Source of the DNA: Pseudomonas syringae
GTDB lineage: Bacteria; Pseudomonadota; Gammaproteobacteria; Pseudomonadales; Pseudomonadaceae
Assembly (NCBI RefSeq): GCF_000737245.1
Contig: NZ_JPQU01000035.1
Coordinates: forward strand, 1-64,000
Reading direction: 5' to 3'
DNA: 64,000 nt
Every line of letters starts with the position of its first letter. The stretch's first letter is position 1. Positions 46,367 through 55,320 of the stretch are shown piece by piece. Made by a program: the position numbers and the translations under genes. Below the pieces are notes generated by a model. The model made no database searches and was not told where the DNA came from. It worked only from the letters and a program-made list of their open reading frames with translations.

Positions 46367-47179
46367 TCAAGCCTGATCGCGCAAGCGTTCGAACCAGACC
46401 CGAGGCGAAACGCCCTGATCCGGCCCGAGAATCGAAAAACCGCCATCCACCGGGATATCCACACCGGTGATCCATGACGCACCCTGGCTGCACATGAACG
46501 CCACCACGTTGCCGACTTCTTCGCCGCGCCCTACGCGACCAAGAGGGTGAAAAGCTGCGCCGACCTTGTCAGCCACCGCCTGATCACCGCCGCTCAGGCT
46601 CGATACGCTAGGCGACCAGGTCCATGCCGGTGACACACTGAGCACCCGTATGCCCTCTGGCGCCAATGTCACTGCCAGGTTGCGGGTGAGCTGCAATAAC
46701 CCTGCCTTGGATGCCGGGTACAGCGCTCGACCTGCAGCACCGAACTTGCCGCCGGTACTGCCGATGTTGATTACGGTGCTGCCAGAGCCCATATGCGCAG
46801 TCGCTTTCTGGGTAAATATCGCCGCTGAAACAAGATTGACGTTCAGGGTCTGCATCCACTGCGCGCGGTCTGACTGTAGCCCTTGATCCTGATAAATGCA
46901 GGCGTTGTTAACCAGAATGTCCAGCCGACCGAACTCCGCCAGAGTGATTGCGATGCAGCGTTCGATATCTTCGTCCAGCTCGACATCGCAGGCGCTGAAC
47001 CGGCAATGCTCGCCCAGCTCCAGAGCCAGATCTGTACCGGCCTGTAGGTTGCGACCCACGAGCATGACCCTAGCACCCGCCAGCAATAATTGACGGGCGA
47101 TATCGGTGCCCAGACCTTGGGTGCTGCCGGTCACGACAGCGACCTTGCCGAGTAAATCAGGTGGCGTTAAACCGTTCAT
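46367..47179 (-). CDS. Short-chain dehydrogenase/reductase
   Basis: A 270-residue SDR with cofactor motif TGSTQGLG (17-24), NNA motif (ILVNNACI), and catalytic YPASK. It may oxidise the cis-diol made by the dioxygenase or reduce a keto intermediate. The ATG at 47179 has GGAG upstream and overlaps the preceding gene by 4 bp, showing coupling; the long upstream extension to 47371 is rejected. Confidence 0.88.
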   Translation of the reverse strand: MNGLTPPDLLGKVAVVTGSTQGLGTDIARQLLLAGARVMLVGRNLQAGTDLALELGEHCRFSACDVELDEDIERCIAITLAEFGRLDILVNNACIYQDQGLQSDRAQWMQTLNVNLVSAAIFTQKATAHMGSGSTVINIGSTGGKFGAAGRALYPASKAGLLQLTRNLAVTLAPEGIRVLSVSPAWTWSPSVSSLSGGDQAVADKVGAAFHPLGRVGRGEEVGNVVAFMCSQGASWITGVDIPVDGGFSILGPDQGVSPRVWFERLRDQA

Positions 47180-47769
47180 GGACGTTGCTCCAGAGCAATA
47201 TTGACCTCTTTTATTTCGGCAATGAGCCGCATGCTGTCCAGTGCCGCCAAGTGGCTTGCGGGACTGGCTGAGGCGCAGGCGTCGGCCAGTACCGTGACGT
47301 CGAAACCGCAGTCCACTGCGTGGCGAACCGTACTCTCCACTACCGAGTGGGTGGCGACTCCCGCCACCCACAATTGCCGGGTTTGGAGTTGGCGCAAGAG
47401 GGTGTCCAGCGACGTCCCATAGAACGCATTGATCCGCAGGTGGCTGACGATAAACTCGCGATCAGTGTCCTGTGGCTGCAACGCGTCGTGGAATTGCGCG
47501 CCCCATGATCCGTCCCGCACTGCGCCACTGGTGGCAACGGCGCGCAGAATCGGGGCGTTCTGGATCAGGTCGGCATAATCAGCACGATAGGCGACCCTCA
47601 CATGAATGATCGGCCAACCCCGGCTGCGCGCTGCGGCCAGCAGTCGTTTAGCGGCGGCCATCAGGGAGTCTCGCGCCGGATCCTCGGCGCTGAGTCCCAC
47701 TCGGATCCTGCCATCTGGGTGCAACACGTCGTTTTGATAGTGCAGCGCAAGCACCGTTGGTCCGTCCAT
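47176..47769 (-). CDS. Isochorismatase-fold protein lacking the usual catalytic triad
   Basis: A 197-residue member of the isochorismatase-like cysteine hydrolase superfamily (LALHYQNDV; SAFYGT-like NAFYGT; GVATHSVVESTVRHA). The usual nucleophile-site residues appear changed: Asp of DxQND is His10, Lys of the KHRxSAF motif is His110, and the Cys of VCVESTxR is Val143. It could be a divergent enzyme using histidines or a non-catalytic partner. The ATG overlaps the beta-subunit stop by one base. Confidence 0.8.
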   Translation of the reverse strand: MDGPTVLALHYQNDVLHPDGRIRVGLSAEDPARDSLMAAAKRLLAAARSRGWPIIHVRVAYRADYADLIQNAPILRAVATSGAVRDGSWGAQFHDALQPQDTDREFIVSHLRINAFYGTSLDTLLRQLQTRQLWVAGVATHSVVESTVRHAVDCGFDVTVLADACASASPASHLAALDSMRLIAEIKEVNIALEQRP

Positions 47770-48302
47770 CAAACGAACACCTCAAGGTTGGCGAAGACGT
47801 CATTGCAGTTAATCAGATCGACGCGCTTGAGCTGGATTTTCCAGCTGCCGTCGTCCTGAGTCGCGAGCTTGTAGGTGTAGCGCCCCGCCAACTGGCGTTG
47901 TTCCAGCCGCCACTCGCTGACCTGGAAGGTTGCGCTGATCACCAGCAAACCCTGCGGGTCGAGCCCTTCAATCATCACGTTGCCAACTAGATGCGCGGTG
48001 CGTGTGACGGGCTGTTGCGACCAGTTGCGCACGTTCTCTACCCGCCGTATGCGTACTTCGCGCAGCATCCGGTTTTCCCAAAACAGCGAGATGTGCTCGA
48101 ACGGATTGTCCTGTCCGTGCTGGTGCGGCACCCAGTACATGCCCGTGTCAGTGAATAACTGGTCCCATTCCCAGAAGCGACGTTCGTCCAGCAGCCGCGC
48201 TTCGCGATAGATGAATTGTTCAAGTTCGCGCAGGGTTTCGGTCGGTACGTTGGCGGGCGTCAAATCACGAGTTGATACGTCGATCCGTTGATCAAGCAGC
48301 AT
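47769..48302 (-). CDS. Ring-hydroxylating dioxygenase beta subunit (second system)
   Basis: A 177-residue small subunit of the NTF2-like type (FIYREARLLDERRFWEWDQLF; YWVPHQHGQDNP). AGGAG lies 7 nt before the ATG, and the gene overlaps the alpha-subunit gene by 11 bp. It is distinct from antB. It supports oxygenase assembly. Confidence 0.9.
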   Translation of the reverse strand: MLLDQRIDVSTRDLTPANVPTETLRELEQFIYREARLLDERRFWEWDQLFTDTGMYWVPHQHGQDNPFEHISLFWENRMLREVRIRRVENVRNWSQQPVTRTAHLVGNVMIEGLDPQGLLVISATFQVSEWRLEQRQLAGRYTYKLATQDDGSWKIQLKRVDLINCNDVFANLEVFV

Positions 48303-49638
48303 GGGTGCTCTCCTTGGCAATCAGGGTGGCGGTCATGTAGTGCTTCCACGCGGCAAATTGATTGCGCATCGGTAACTCACTGGTGCCATTGGTCGAGACT
48401 GCGCCATCTTCCATTAGCTGATCGGTGCCGGCGTAGCGGTGCATGCTGACCCACTCGCCGCCCCGGGTCTGATTACCTTCCTGGCATCGGGCATAGACTT
48501 CAACGTCATCGGGCATCACGTTGGAGGACGGTGAGTTGATCACGTTGGCGTAGGTCAGCGCCCGATCAAACACGGCCTGCGGCGCACCTTTGCAGCGGAA
48601 GGTCTGGATCTCCACCATGGTCTTGTCCACCGCAATCGGGCGGATCACCCGGAACTGCATGAACACGGTATGTGGCGAGCCGCTGCCATAGATAACCGTG
48701 TTGTGGCGGTTCATGCCCAGAATGCTGCGTGCACGATCCTTGCCATAGGCCTGGCTGAGACAGTCGAAGTGCGCTTTGGAGACCTCATCGCGCTCGGCGG
48801 CAGCCGGATCAAAGATCGCCTCCATGTAGCCGTGACCGTTGTGGTAGGCGCGCAATTCAAGCTTTTCCCAGAAGTCATAAGGCTCGCCGTTGCCGTCCAT
48901 GATCAGTAATTCAAAGGGCATTTCACCAATGGCCTCAGCTTCGCCACGCGCAGCGTCCACCGAAGACTCGTGGGTCACTCGGGCGTGCATGGTGTCGTGC
49001 AGGTTCTCGTAGAAGACCTTCCAGTTCGAGCGCTGCATCACTCGGAAAATGCCACCCGCTACTTCTACCTCTCCAACCGGTGAGCGATCGCACAGGTTAT
49101 CGATGGAGGTGATCACGCCGCCCAGGAAAGTCTTCAGGTCCGGGCCGTAGTCGGCCTGGCTGGCGAATACGAAACCGCGATAGGTCTCGAACCTGGCCAG
49201 GCTGACCATGGAGAAATCGGGATGGGCGGGGTTGAAGCATGTGCCCTCAAAGCCGTTTTTAAGCGGCGCGGACAGGTGCTGGCCGTCCAGCTTGAAGGTC
49301 CAGGCATGGTACGGGCAGCGGAAGAACTTGCCGACGTTGCCGTCACCGTCAGCCACCAGCTTGGCGCCTTTGTGCGGGCAGCGGTTGTACAGCACATTGA
49401 CTTTCTTGTCGGCGCCGCGCACCAGGATCACGTCCTGATCACCAATGCGGGTGGTGTGGTAGTCGCCAACGTTCTTCACCTGGCTCTCATGGCCTGCATA
49501 GATCCAGGCCTGACCGTAGATGCGCTCCATTTCCAGCTGGAAAAGCTGCGGGTCGGTGTAAACACTTTTGTGCACGCTGTCGTCGCGAATCAACGCGGCA
49601 ATCTGTTGGTTATCAGGTACTGAGTGAGCAGAATCCAT
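48292..49638 (-). CDS. Rieske ring-hydroxylating dioxygenase alpha subunit (second system)
   Basis: A 448-residue alpha subunit: Rieske ligands Cys87-x-His89 and Cys108-xx-His111, and an iron site Asp215, His218, His223 (ENLHDTMHARVTH). It differs clearly from AntA and from BenA. The ATG at 49638 is preferred because AAGGAG lies just upstream; the ATG at 49662 (overlapping the reductase stop) would add eight residues. Substrate unknown; terephthalate- and benzoate-type enzymes are the nearest by eye. Confidence 0.88.
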   Translation of the reverse strand: MDSAHSVPDNQQIAALIRDDSVHKSVYTDPQLFQLEMERIYGQAWIYAGHESQVKNVGDYHTTRIGDQDVILVRGADKKVNVLYNRCPHKGAKLVADGDGNVGKFFRCPYHAWTFKLDGQHLSAPLKNGFEGTCFNPAHPDFSMVSLARFETYRGFVFASQADYGPDLKTFLGGVITSIDNLCDRSPVGEVEVAGGIFRVMQRSNWKVFYENLHDTMHARVTHESSVDAARGEAEAIGEMPFELLIMDGNGEPYDFWEKLELRAYHNGHGYMEAIFDPAAAERDEVSKAHFDCLSQAYGKDRARSILGMNRHNTVIYGSGSPHTVFMQFRVIRPIAVDKTMVEIQTFRCKGAPQAVFDRALTYANVINSPSSNVMPDDVEVYARCQEGNQTRGGEWVSMHRYAGTDQLMEDGAVSTNGTSELPMRNQFAAWKHYMTATLIAKESTHAA

Positions 49639-49661
49639 GGGTTCTCCTTGGGTGTTTGCCA

Positions 49662-50606
49662 TTACAAATCCAACACCAGACGTGGGCTGTTGGCACGCGA
49701 TACGCAGGTGCAAAAACTTCCCGAGGCGCGATCACGCTCGGACAGACAGATGTCTTGGTGTTTGGGGTCGCCTTCCAGGACCTGGGTGACGCAAACGCCG
49801 CAGTCACCCCGTCGGCAATCGAACATCGGGTCCAGACCGGCCTCGATCATTGCCTCCAGCACGCTCATGCCGCACGGGACTTGCAGGGTCACGCCACTGG
49901 CACGCAGCTCGACTTCGAAGCTGGCTTCTGCGTCGCCGGCCAGCGTGCCGATAAATAGCTCGCTGTGCAGTTGGTGTTCGGCCCAGCCCATTTCGCGAGC
50001 TTTACCCAGCACGCTATCGAGCATCGAGCGAGGCCCGCAGACATACAGATGGGTACCCGGATGGGGTGTGGCGAGGATCGTGGGTAGCGGCATGCGGCGC
50101 TGCAAATCGCCACCGCTGATCCAGCACTGGGCATTGCTCAACGCCAGGACTTCCTGGAAATAGGCCATGCGCGTTGCGTCACGGCCAGCGTAATGCAGGG
50201 TGAACGGCGAACCTTGAGCCAGCAACGCCCGAGCCATGCCAAGCATTGGCGTGATGCCGATCCCGCCTGCAATCAGGCGATAGTCCTGAGCGATTTGTTC
50301 AAGCGGGAAGTGGTTGTTTGGCCCACGGACTTGCAGCACGTCGCCGGCGACCAGACCATGCACCCAGCGCGAACCGCCACTGCTTTGCTCTTCCAGTTGC
50401 ACGGCGATTTCGTAATGCGCACTGTCGGTCAGGTTGACCAACGAGTAGGCGCGCCACTGCTCACGCTCGCCAGGGACCCGCAGCTCAATATGCGCGCCGG
50501 GAGTGAAGCTCGGCAGCGGCAGATCCGAGGTGGGCACCAGCAACAATCGACGGATATGCGGGGTGAGCGCGTCGATCTGTTCGACACGCAAAGACAGACT
50601 GGGCAT
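49662..50606 (-). CDS. Phthalate dioxygenase reductase-type flavoprotein (second system)
   Basis: A 314-residue single-chain reductase: FMN/FAD domain (RAYSLVN), NAD domain (GGIGITPMLGM, LYVCGPRSML) and a C-terminal 2Fe-2S ferredoxin with Cys264, Cys269, Cys272 and Cys299 or 301. The order, opposite to AntC, marks the VanB/phthalate dioxygenase reductase class. Its stop overlaps an alternative alpha-subunit start. It supplies electrons to the second oxygenase. Confidence 0.9.
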   Translation of the reverse strand: MPSLSLRVEQIDALTPHIRRLLLVPTSDLPLPSFTPGAHIELRVPGEREQWRAYSLVNLTDSAHYEIAVQLEEQSSGGSRWVHGLVAGDVLQVRGPNNHFPLEQIAQDYRLIAGGIGITPMLGMARALLAQGSPFTLHYAGRDATRMAYFQEVLALSNAQCWISGGDLQRRMPLPTILATPHPGTHLYVCGPRSMLDSVLGKAREMGWAEHQLHSELFIGTLAGDAEASFEVELRASGVTLQVPCGMSVLEAMIEAGLDPMFDCRRGDCGVCVTQVLEGDPKHQDICLSERDRASGSFCTCVSRANSPRLVLDL

Positions 50607-50704
50607 GCACGATTCCTGAACGGGGCGAAGTCGCCTTCGCCGTTGAAGTCGTGCTCACTGTAGGGGGACGGTCAGAGGGTAAAAAAGCCTCAACAAGCAA
50701 AGCA

Positions 50705-51568
50705 CTATCCGTATCTTGCGAATCGCTCTGCGTGGCTGCCGGATTTATCCAGTAACTGCAGCAATGCCTTGATTTGCACGCCGTCCGCGCAGGCCAGGTC
50801 GTCTAGTAACGAGAAGTGATCCGCGCCAGGCACCGGGCAATACACCGCCCGATCACCGACGTCCGTGCAGGCCTGGGCGTACTCGTGGGACTGACGCACA
50901 AGTTCGGGCAACTCATCACCGCCCACTGTAATCAGCTGCGGCGTGCCAGTGCGAATATGCCGTTGCGGGCTATAACTGTTCACTTCCTCGGCGCTCAGTT
51001 GCAGCTTCTCGTTGAGCCAGCAGAGGCTGATGGGTTCCAGATCCATCAAGCCGCTAATGGGTAAAGAGTGAGTGATGAGCGGGTGGTGACGATGCTGCGC
51101 GGTCAGTTGTCCTCCAGCAGAATGACCGCTGAGGATCACCGGGCCTGCGCCGATGTTCAGGATCTGACGCTGTTCGGCGAGGTGATCAAGCAGCGCGCCG
51201 ATCTCGTCGACGATACGGGTCATGCTGGCCTCCGGCGCGAGTGTGTACTCCGCCAGCACCACGTTGAACCCAGCCGCCAGTGGTCCGGCCGCAATGAACG
51301 CGAAATCCTCTTTAGTGCCGTTCTGCCAGTAACCGCCATGAATAAAAATCAGCGTGGGTGCATCCGAGGGGGCCGGGCTGAAGCAGTCAAAGCGTTGTCG
51401 CGGTTCGGGGCCATAAGCCAGCCCACGCTGGCAGGGATTCGTTGCATAAAGCGTCGCGCTAAGGGCCTGGAATCTGGCCATGATGCCGGGGAAGTCGCTG
51501 ACAGCCTGCACATTGTTGTAGGCGCGGTCCAGTGTTGGGCGGTCCATGCCGCGAAAGAGATCACTCAT
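50705..51568 (-). CDS. Arylformamidase-like alpha/beta hydrolase
   Basis: A 287-residue hydrolase with oxyanion motif HGGYW (77-81), nucleophile Ser150 (GHSAGG), probable Asp218 and His251. By eye it resembles kynurenine formamidase of the AFMID type throughout (DLEPI, VRQSHEYAQA, GADHFSLL). Relatives hydrolyse N-formyl or N-acetyl anthranilate-like amides. First gene of the second operon, 98 bp before the reductase. The ATG at 51568 replaces an in-frame reading from 51739. Confidence 0.83.
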   Translation of the reverse strand: MSDLFRGMDRPTLDRAYNNVQAVSDFPGIMARFQALSATLYATNPCQRGLAYGPEPRQRFDCFSPAPSDAPTLIFIHGGYWQNGTKEDFAFIAAGPLAAGFNVVLAEYTLAPEASMTRIVDEIGALLDHLAEQRQILNIGAGPVILSGHSAGGQLTAQHRHHPLITHSLPISGLMDLEPISLCWLNEKLQLSAEEVNSYSPQRHIRTGTPQLITVGGDELPELVRQSHEYAQACTDVGDRAVYCPVPGADHFSLLDDLACADGVQIKALLQLLDKSGSHAERFARYG

Positions 51569-51677
51569 CGGAAGCAGCCTTATTAAGGGACATAAATGGT
51601 CTGCGTCTTCAGGTTTGAAGACGCATCGGGCCACCTTAATCGTCAGGGTGTTGCGAAAATAGCCAGATTTTGCGCGA

Positions 51678-52580
51678 TTAAGCGGTCGCGGTTTTGCCTC
51701 CCGCCCCAGGCCGCAACACCAACCACAACGCCACCGCAATCAGCACGCCCCCATAGACGTGCGCCATCGACAGCGGTTCGTCCAGAAACAAAGCTCCCCA
51801 CAGCACACCGAACGGCGGGATCATGAAGGTCACGGTCATGGAACTGAGCGGGCCAATGCTGGTGAGCAGGCGGAAATACAGGATGTAGGCGAACGCCGTA
51901 CACACCAGCCCCAGGCCCAGTAGCGACAGCCAGACGCTGACGCCGCCCCAACTGGCCGGCGGGTCAGTCAGCACCCGATAACCGAAAAATGGCAGCAACA
52001 GCAATGTTGCACCCAGCATGCTGCCCAGCGCCGAAAGACGACTGTCGAGCCCGCCTTCCTGGTCCAGCCAGCGGCGGGCGAGGTAACCCGCGAAACCATA
52101 GCAGGCAGTTGCAAGCAGGCAGGACAGGGCACCGATCAAAAGCTCGATATTGAAAGCCACAGGTCCGGCACGGGTCAGGATGCCGACGCCGAACAGGCCC
52201 AGAAATACCCCGGTGACTTTTGTCGCCGTGAGTTTTTCACTGAAGAACAATCCGCCGATCAGAACGCCCATCAAAGGGGTCATGGCATTGAAGATCGAGG
52301 AATAACCCGCTGGCAGGATCTGGGCGGCGACCGAATAAAGGGTCGCGGGCAGCCCCGAATTGATCATGCCCAATAGCATGCAAGTCTTGAGCTTGCCGCG
52401 AAAATTCCAGTCGATGCGCATCAACGCCAGAATGACCAGCAGGCCGACGGCCGCGATGGAGACCCGGAAAAACGCGGTGGGAATGGCGCCAAGCACTGGC
52501 GCGATAATGCGCATGAACAAAAAACTCGCGCCCCAGATGGCTGCGAGTAAAAACAGACGCATGATGTCGACGGGTTGCAT
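51678..52580 (-). CDS. EamA-family (DMT) transporter
   Basis: A 300-residue protein with ten predicted membrane segments in two EamA repeats. Members export amino acids or metabolites. The ATG at 52580 follows AAGGAAGG; an upstream reading to 52766 is not supported. It is transcribed in the same direction as the catabolic operon and 109 bp upstream of it. Substrate unknown. Confidence 0.88.
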   Translation of the reverse strand: MQPVDIMRLFLLAAIWGASFLFMRIIAPVLGAIPTAFFRVSIAAVGLLVILALMRIDWNFRGKLKTCMLLGMINSGLPATLYSVAAQILPAGYSSIFNAMTPLMGVLIGGLFFSEKLTATKVTGVFLGLFGVGILTRAGPVAFNIELLIGALSCLLATACYGFAGYLARRWLDQEGGLDSRLSALGSMLGATLLLLPFFGYRVLTDPPASWGGVSVWLSLLGLGLVCTAFAYILYFRLLTSIGPLSSMTVTFMIPPFGVLWGALFLDEPLSMAHVYGGVLIAVALWLVLRPGAGGKTATA

Positions 52581-53123
52581 GACGGTCCTTCCTTGGCACA
52601 AGGGCGGGAGTTTTACCGGGGAATGGAGAGGGTTGCAATATTTTGTAATGTTGTCGAGAGGCTTGCCCATGGCGCAACTCACCCATTTAAAGCCGCTCGA
52701 AGTTGTACGATCTCTATGGCAGCGTATACAAATTTTAACGATTAAAAAGTATAAGTTCCTGGCCAACTTCGGGGGATTGATAATAAATGCCGCGGCATTG
52801 GAACATCCGTTTTATTATCCTGCTCCCGTTCATCAAATACTTGTTCATGAATTGTCAGGCCCTGCCGACACACCGGTAATGGTTGCCTTGGGGCCAGCAA
52901 ATGTCCATGAGTGACTGAGTACCAACGCCAGATTTTTGGCTGGATCAAAAGCTGGAAGCCTGTGTAAACGTGGCTTGCAGGCGGCTGTCAGGCTTGGCGG
53001 CTGTCGCCGGACGTAGAGAAATATTCCCTGCCATTGCGGTCCTTTGTGGATGCATGTCGCTGTTCAAGATAATTAACAAGTGCGCAAAAATTACGTGTCT
53101 TTGTTTGAAAAGGAAGTGTCGTC
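52581..53123. other. AT-rich divergent intergenic region
   Basis: The 543 bp between the EamA gene and the chemoreceptor are AT-rich around 52720-52830. I see no REP element, no ORF with a convincing ribosome site, and no clear flagellar sigma-28 promoter. AAGGAAG precedes the chemoreceptor ATG. Confidence 0.45.
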
Positions 53124-55004
53124 ATGACTCTGAAGTTCCGTCATAAAATTCTGCTGGCCGCCTCGATTATTGTCGTGTTGGCATTTGCATTATTCACCCT
53201 GTACAACGATTACCTGCAGCGTACGACCCTCACTAAGAGTCTTGAGGATTCCGTCACTCAGTCGGGCAAGCTGACTGCTACCGGTATCCAGAGCTGGCTG
53301 AGCGGGCGCATTCTTCTACTGGATAACCTGGCTCAGGACGTTGCCTTCCAGGGCACCAAGACGGATCTGGGCGGGCTGGTTTCCCAACCCTCACTGACTT
53401 CCACCTTTCAGTTCACCTACATCGGTGATTCCGACGGCGCATTCACGCAGAGGCCCAATGTCGAGATGCCGGCCGGCTACGACCCGCGCAAGCGTCCTTG
53501 GTACACCTCGACCGTCGCGGCTGATAAAACCATCCTCAGCGCGCCTTACCTGGCCTCGGTAGGCGGCCTGGTGGTTACGGTTGCGAGCCCGATCAAGGTC
53601 AACGGCAAGGTGACGGGAGTGGCGGGCGGTGACTTGAGCCTCGATACCCTGGTGACTATCGTCAACTCAGTGGATTTCGGCGGGCTGGGTCATGCTTTCC
53701 TGGTCAGTGGCGACGGGCAGGTCATCGTCAGCCCGGACAAAGATCAGGTCATGAAAAACCTCAAGGAGATTTACTCGGGCCAGACCCTGACCCTGGACAA
53801 AACCTTGCGCGAGGTCACCCTGAACGGTCAGCAGCGCCTGTTGTCCTTCACCCCGATCAACGGCTTGCCGGGTGCTGACTGGTACATCGGCCTGTCCATC
53901 GACAGAGACAAGGCCTACGCGCCGCTGGCTGAATTCCGCACTTCGGCATTGATTGCCATGCTGGTGGCGGTACTGGTCATCGCTCTGTTGCTCAGCCTGT
54001 TGATCAGCGCGCTGATGCGTCCGTTGACCACCATGGGCCGTGCGATGCAGGACATCGCTCAAGGCGAGGGGGACTTGACTCGCCGCCTGACTATTCAGGG
54101 TAAAGATGAGTTCGCCGAGCTCGGCAGTTCGTTCAACCAGTTTGTCGAGCGCGTGCATGCCTCTATCAAGGAAGTGTCGTCGGCCACCTTGCTGGTGCAT
54201 GACCTGTCCCAACGAGTGGAGGAGTCTTCCAACTCGTCGCTGCTGGGTTTCGACGAGCAAAGCGCCCGCACCAACAGTGTCGCAGCCGCGATCAACGAAC
54301 TTGGGGCCGCTACCCAGGAGATCGCCCGCAACGCGTCGGATGCCTCGAGCCAGGCCAGCAAGGCCCGGGAGCAGGCCGATGACAGCCGGGCAGTGGTGGA
54401 AAAAACCATTCAATCCATGAGCAGCCTGTCGACCAAGATCAGTGATTCCTGCAAGCAGATCGAGACGCTCAACACCAGCACCGAAAACATCGGGCAAATC
54501 CTCGACGTGATCAAAGGCATTTCCCAGCAAACCAACCTGTTGGCGCTTAATGCCGCCATCGAGGCCGCACGGGCGGGCGAAGCTGGACGTGGTTTTGCGG
54601 TGGTAGCCGATGAGGTGCGCAACCTGGCGCATCGCACCCAGGAGTCTGCCGATCAGGTCCACACCATGATCGTCGCCTTGCAACTGGGTTCTCATGAAGC
54701 GGTCGACAACATGAACGAAAGCCAGGCCCGCAGCCTGGACAGTGTGGAAGTTGCCAATCAGGCCGGCAGTCGGCTGGTCAGCGTTACCCAGCGCATTGGC
54801 GAGATCGACGGCATGAACCAGTCGGTGGCTGCGGCCACGGAAGAGCAAACCGCCGTGGTGGAAACCCTCAATGTCGATATCAACCAGATCAACATGCTCA
54901 ACCAGCAGGGTGTGGCCAACCTCAACGAAACCTTGACCGACTGCGCCGCACTGTCGCAACAGGCCGGTCGGCTCAAGCATCTGGTGGAGAGCTTCAAGAT
55001 CTGA
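53124..55004 (+). CDS. Methyl-accepting chemotaxis protein, PctA-like double Cache
   Basis: A 626-residue chemoreceptor: TM1 about 9-29, a periplasmic double-Cache domain, TM2 about 275-297, HAMP, and a cytoplasmic signalling domain with the hairpin tip [19 protein letters not shown]. The Cache domain keeps the amino-acid motif residues Tyr119, Arg124, Trp126, Tyr142 and Asp170, matching the PctA group. It therefore likely senses amino acids. It is monocistronic. Confidence 0.93.
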   Translation: MTLKFRHKILLAASIIVVLAFALFTLYNDYLQRTTLTKSLEDSVTQSGKLTATGIQSWLSGRILLLDNLAQDVAFQGTKTDLGGLVSQPSLTSTFQFTYIGDSDGAFTQRPNVEMPAGYDPRKRPWYTSTVAADKTILSAPYLASVGGLVVTVASPIKVNGKVTGVAGGDLSLDTLVTIVNSVDFGGLGHAFLVSGDGQVIVSPDKDQVMKNLKEIYSGQTLTLDKTLREVTLNGQQRLLSFTPINGLPGADWYIGLSIDRDKAYAPLAEFRTSALIAMLVAVLVIALLLSLLISALMRPLTTMGRAMQDIAQGEGDLTRRLTIQGKDEFAELGSSFNQFVERVHASIKEVSSATLLVHDLSQRVEESSNSSLLGFDEQSARTNSVAAAINELGAATQEIARNASDASSQASKAREQADDSRAVVEKTIQSMSSLSTKISDSCKQIETLNTSTENIGQILDVIKGISQQTNLLALNAAIEAARAGEAGRGFAVVADEVRNLAHRTQESADQVHTMIVALQLGSHEAVDNMNESQARSLDSVEVANQAGSRLVSVTQRIGEIDGMNQSVAAATEEQTAVVETLNVDINQINMLNQQGVANLNETLTDCAALSQQAGRLKHLVESFKI

Positions 55005-55320
55005 ACCGTAGTTCCGGGCCTGAGTAACCCCGGACTTATGGAAGCAATCGGAGATTAAGACGGCCGCGAATGCGGCCATTACACAGACTCTGTGGGAGCA
55101 AGCTTGCTTGCGAATAGGCCGGTACATCCACAGCTAATGTTGTGAGTGTACGATTGCCTTCGCGAGCAAGCTCGCTCCCACTGAAGGGGAGCAGCATCAG
55201 CCGTACCACAATGACACACCGCCATCGCGGGCCTCGAAACCTCGTTGGGCTCCTACGGGGCCAGTCTGTTCAGCCACCCCTGCTAAGCTGCCAATACCCG
55301 CACTTTCAGAGGTTTTCCCC
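55005..55320. other. Intergenic region with REP elements before aceK
   Basis: These 316 bp contain the REP pair at 55091-55182 and a degenerate single REP-like segment near 55218-55258. The aceK promoter should be between 55260 and 55320. Confidence 0.5.
55091..55182. repeat. REP pair (GTGGGAGCRAGCTTGCTYGCGAA type)
   Basis: Inverted arms separated by about 45 bp, left TGTGGGAGCAAGCTTGCTTG, right CGCGAGCAAGCTCGCTCCCA. Same family as 3219-3310 with a G-to-A change in the left arm. Confidence 0.85.

Noticed and set aside
47180..47371. N-terminal extension of the SDR
   Set aside because: It lies inside the isochorismatase-like gene; the ATG at 47179 has its own ribosome site and starts the SDR fold.
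52581..52914. Possible plus-strand gene remnant within a 184-residue frame
   Set aside because: No ribosome site, no known domain, and the upstream half is antisense to the EamA gene.
53667..55127. 486-residue antisense ORF across the chemoreceptor
   Set aside because: Shadow of a recognisable methyl-accepting chemotaxis protein.
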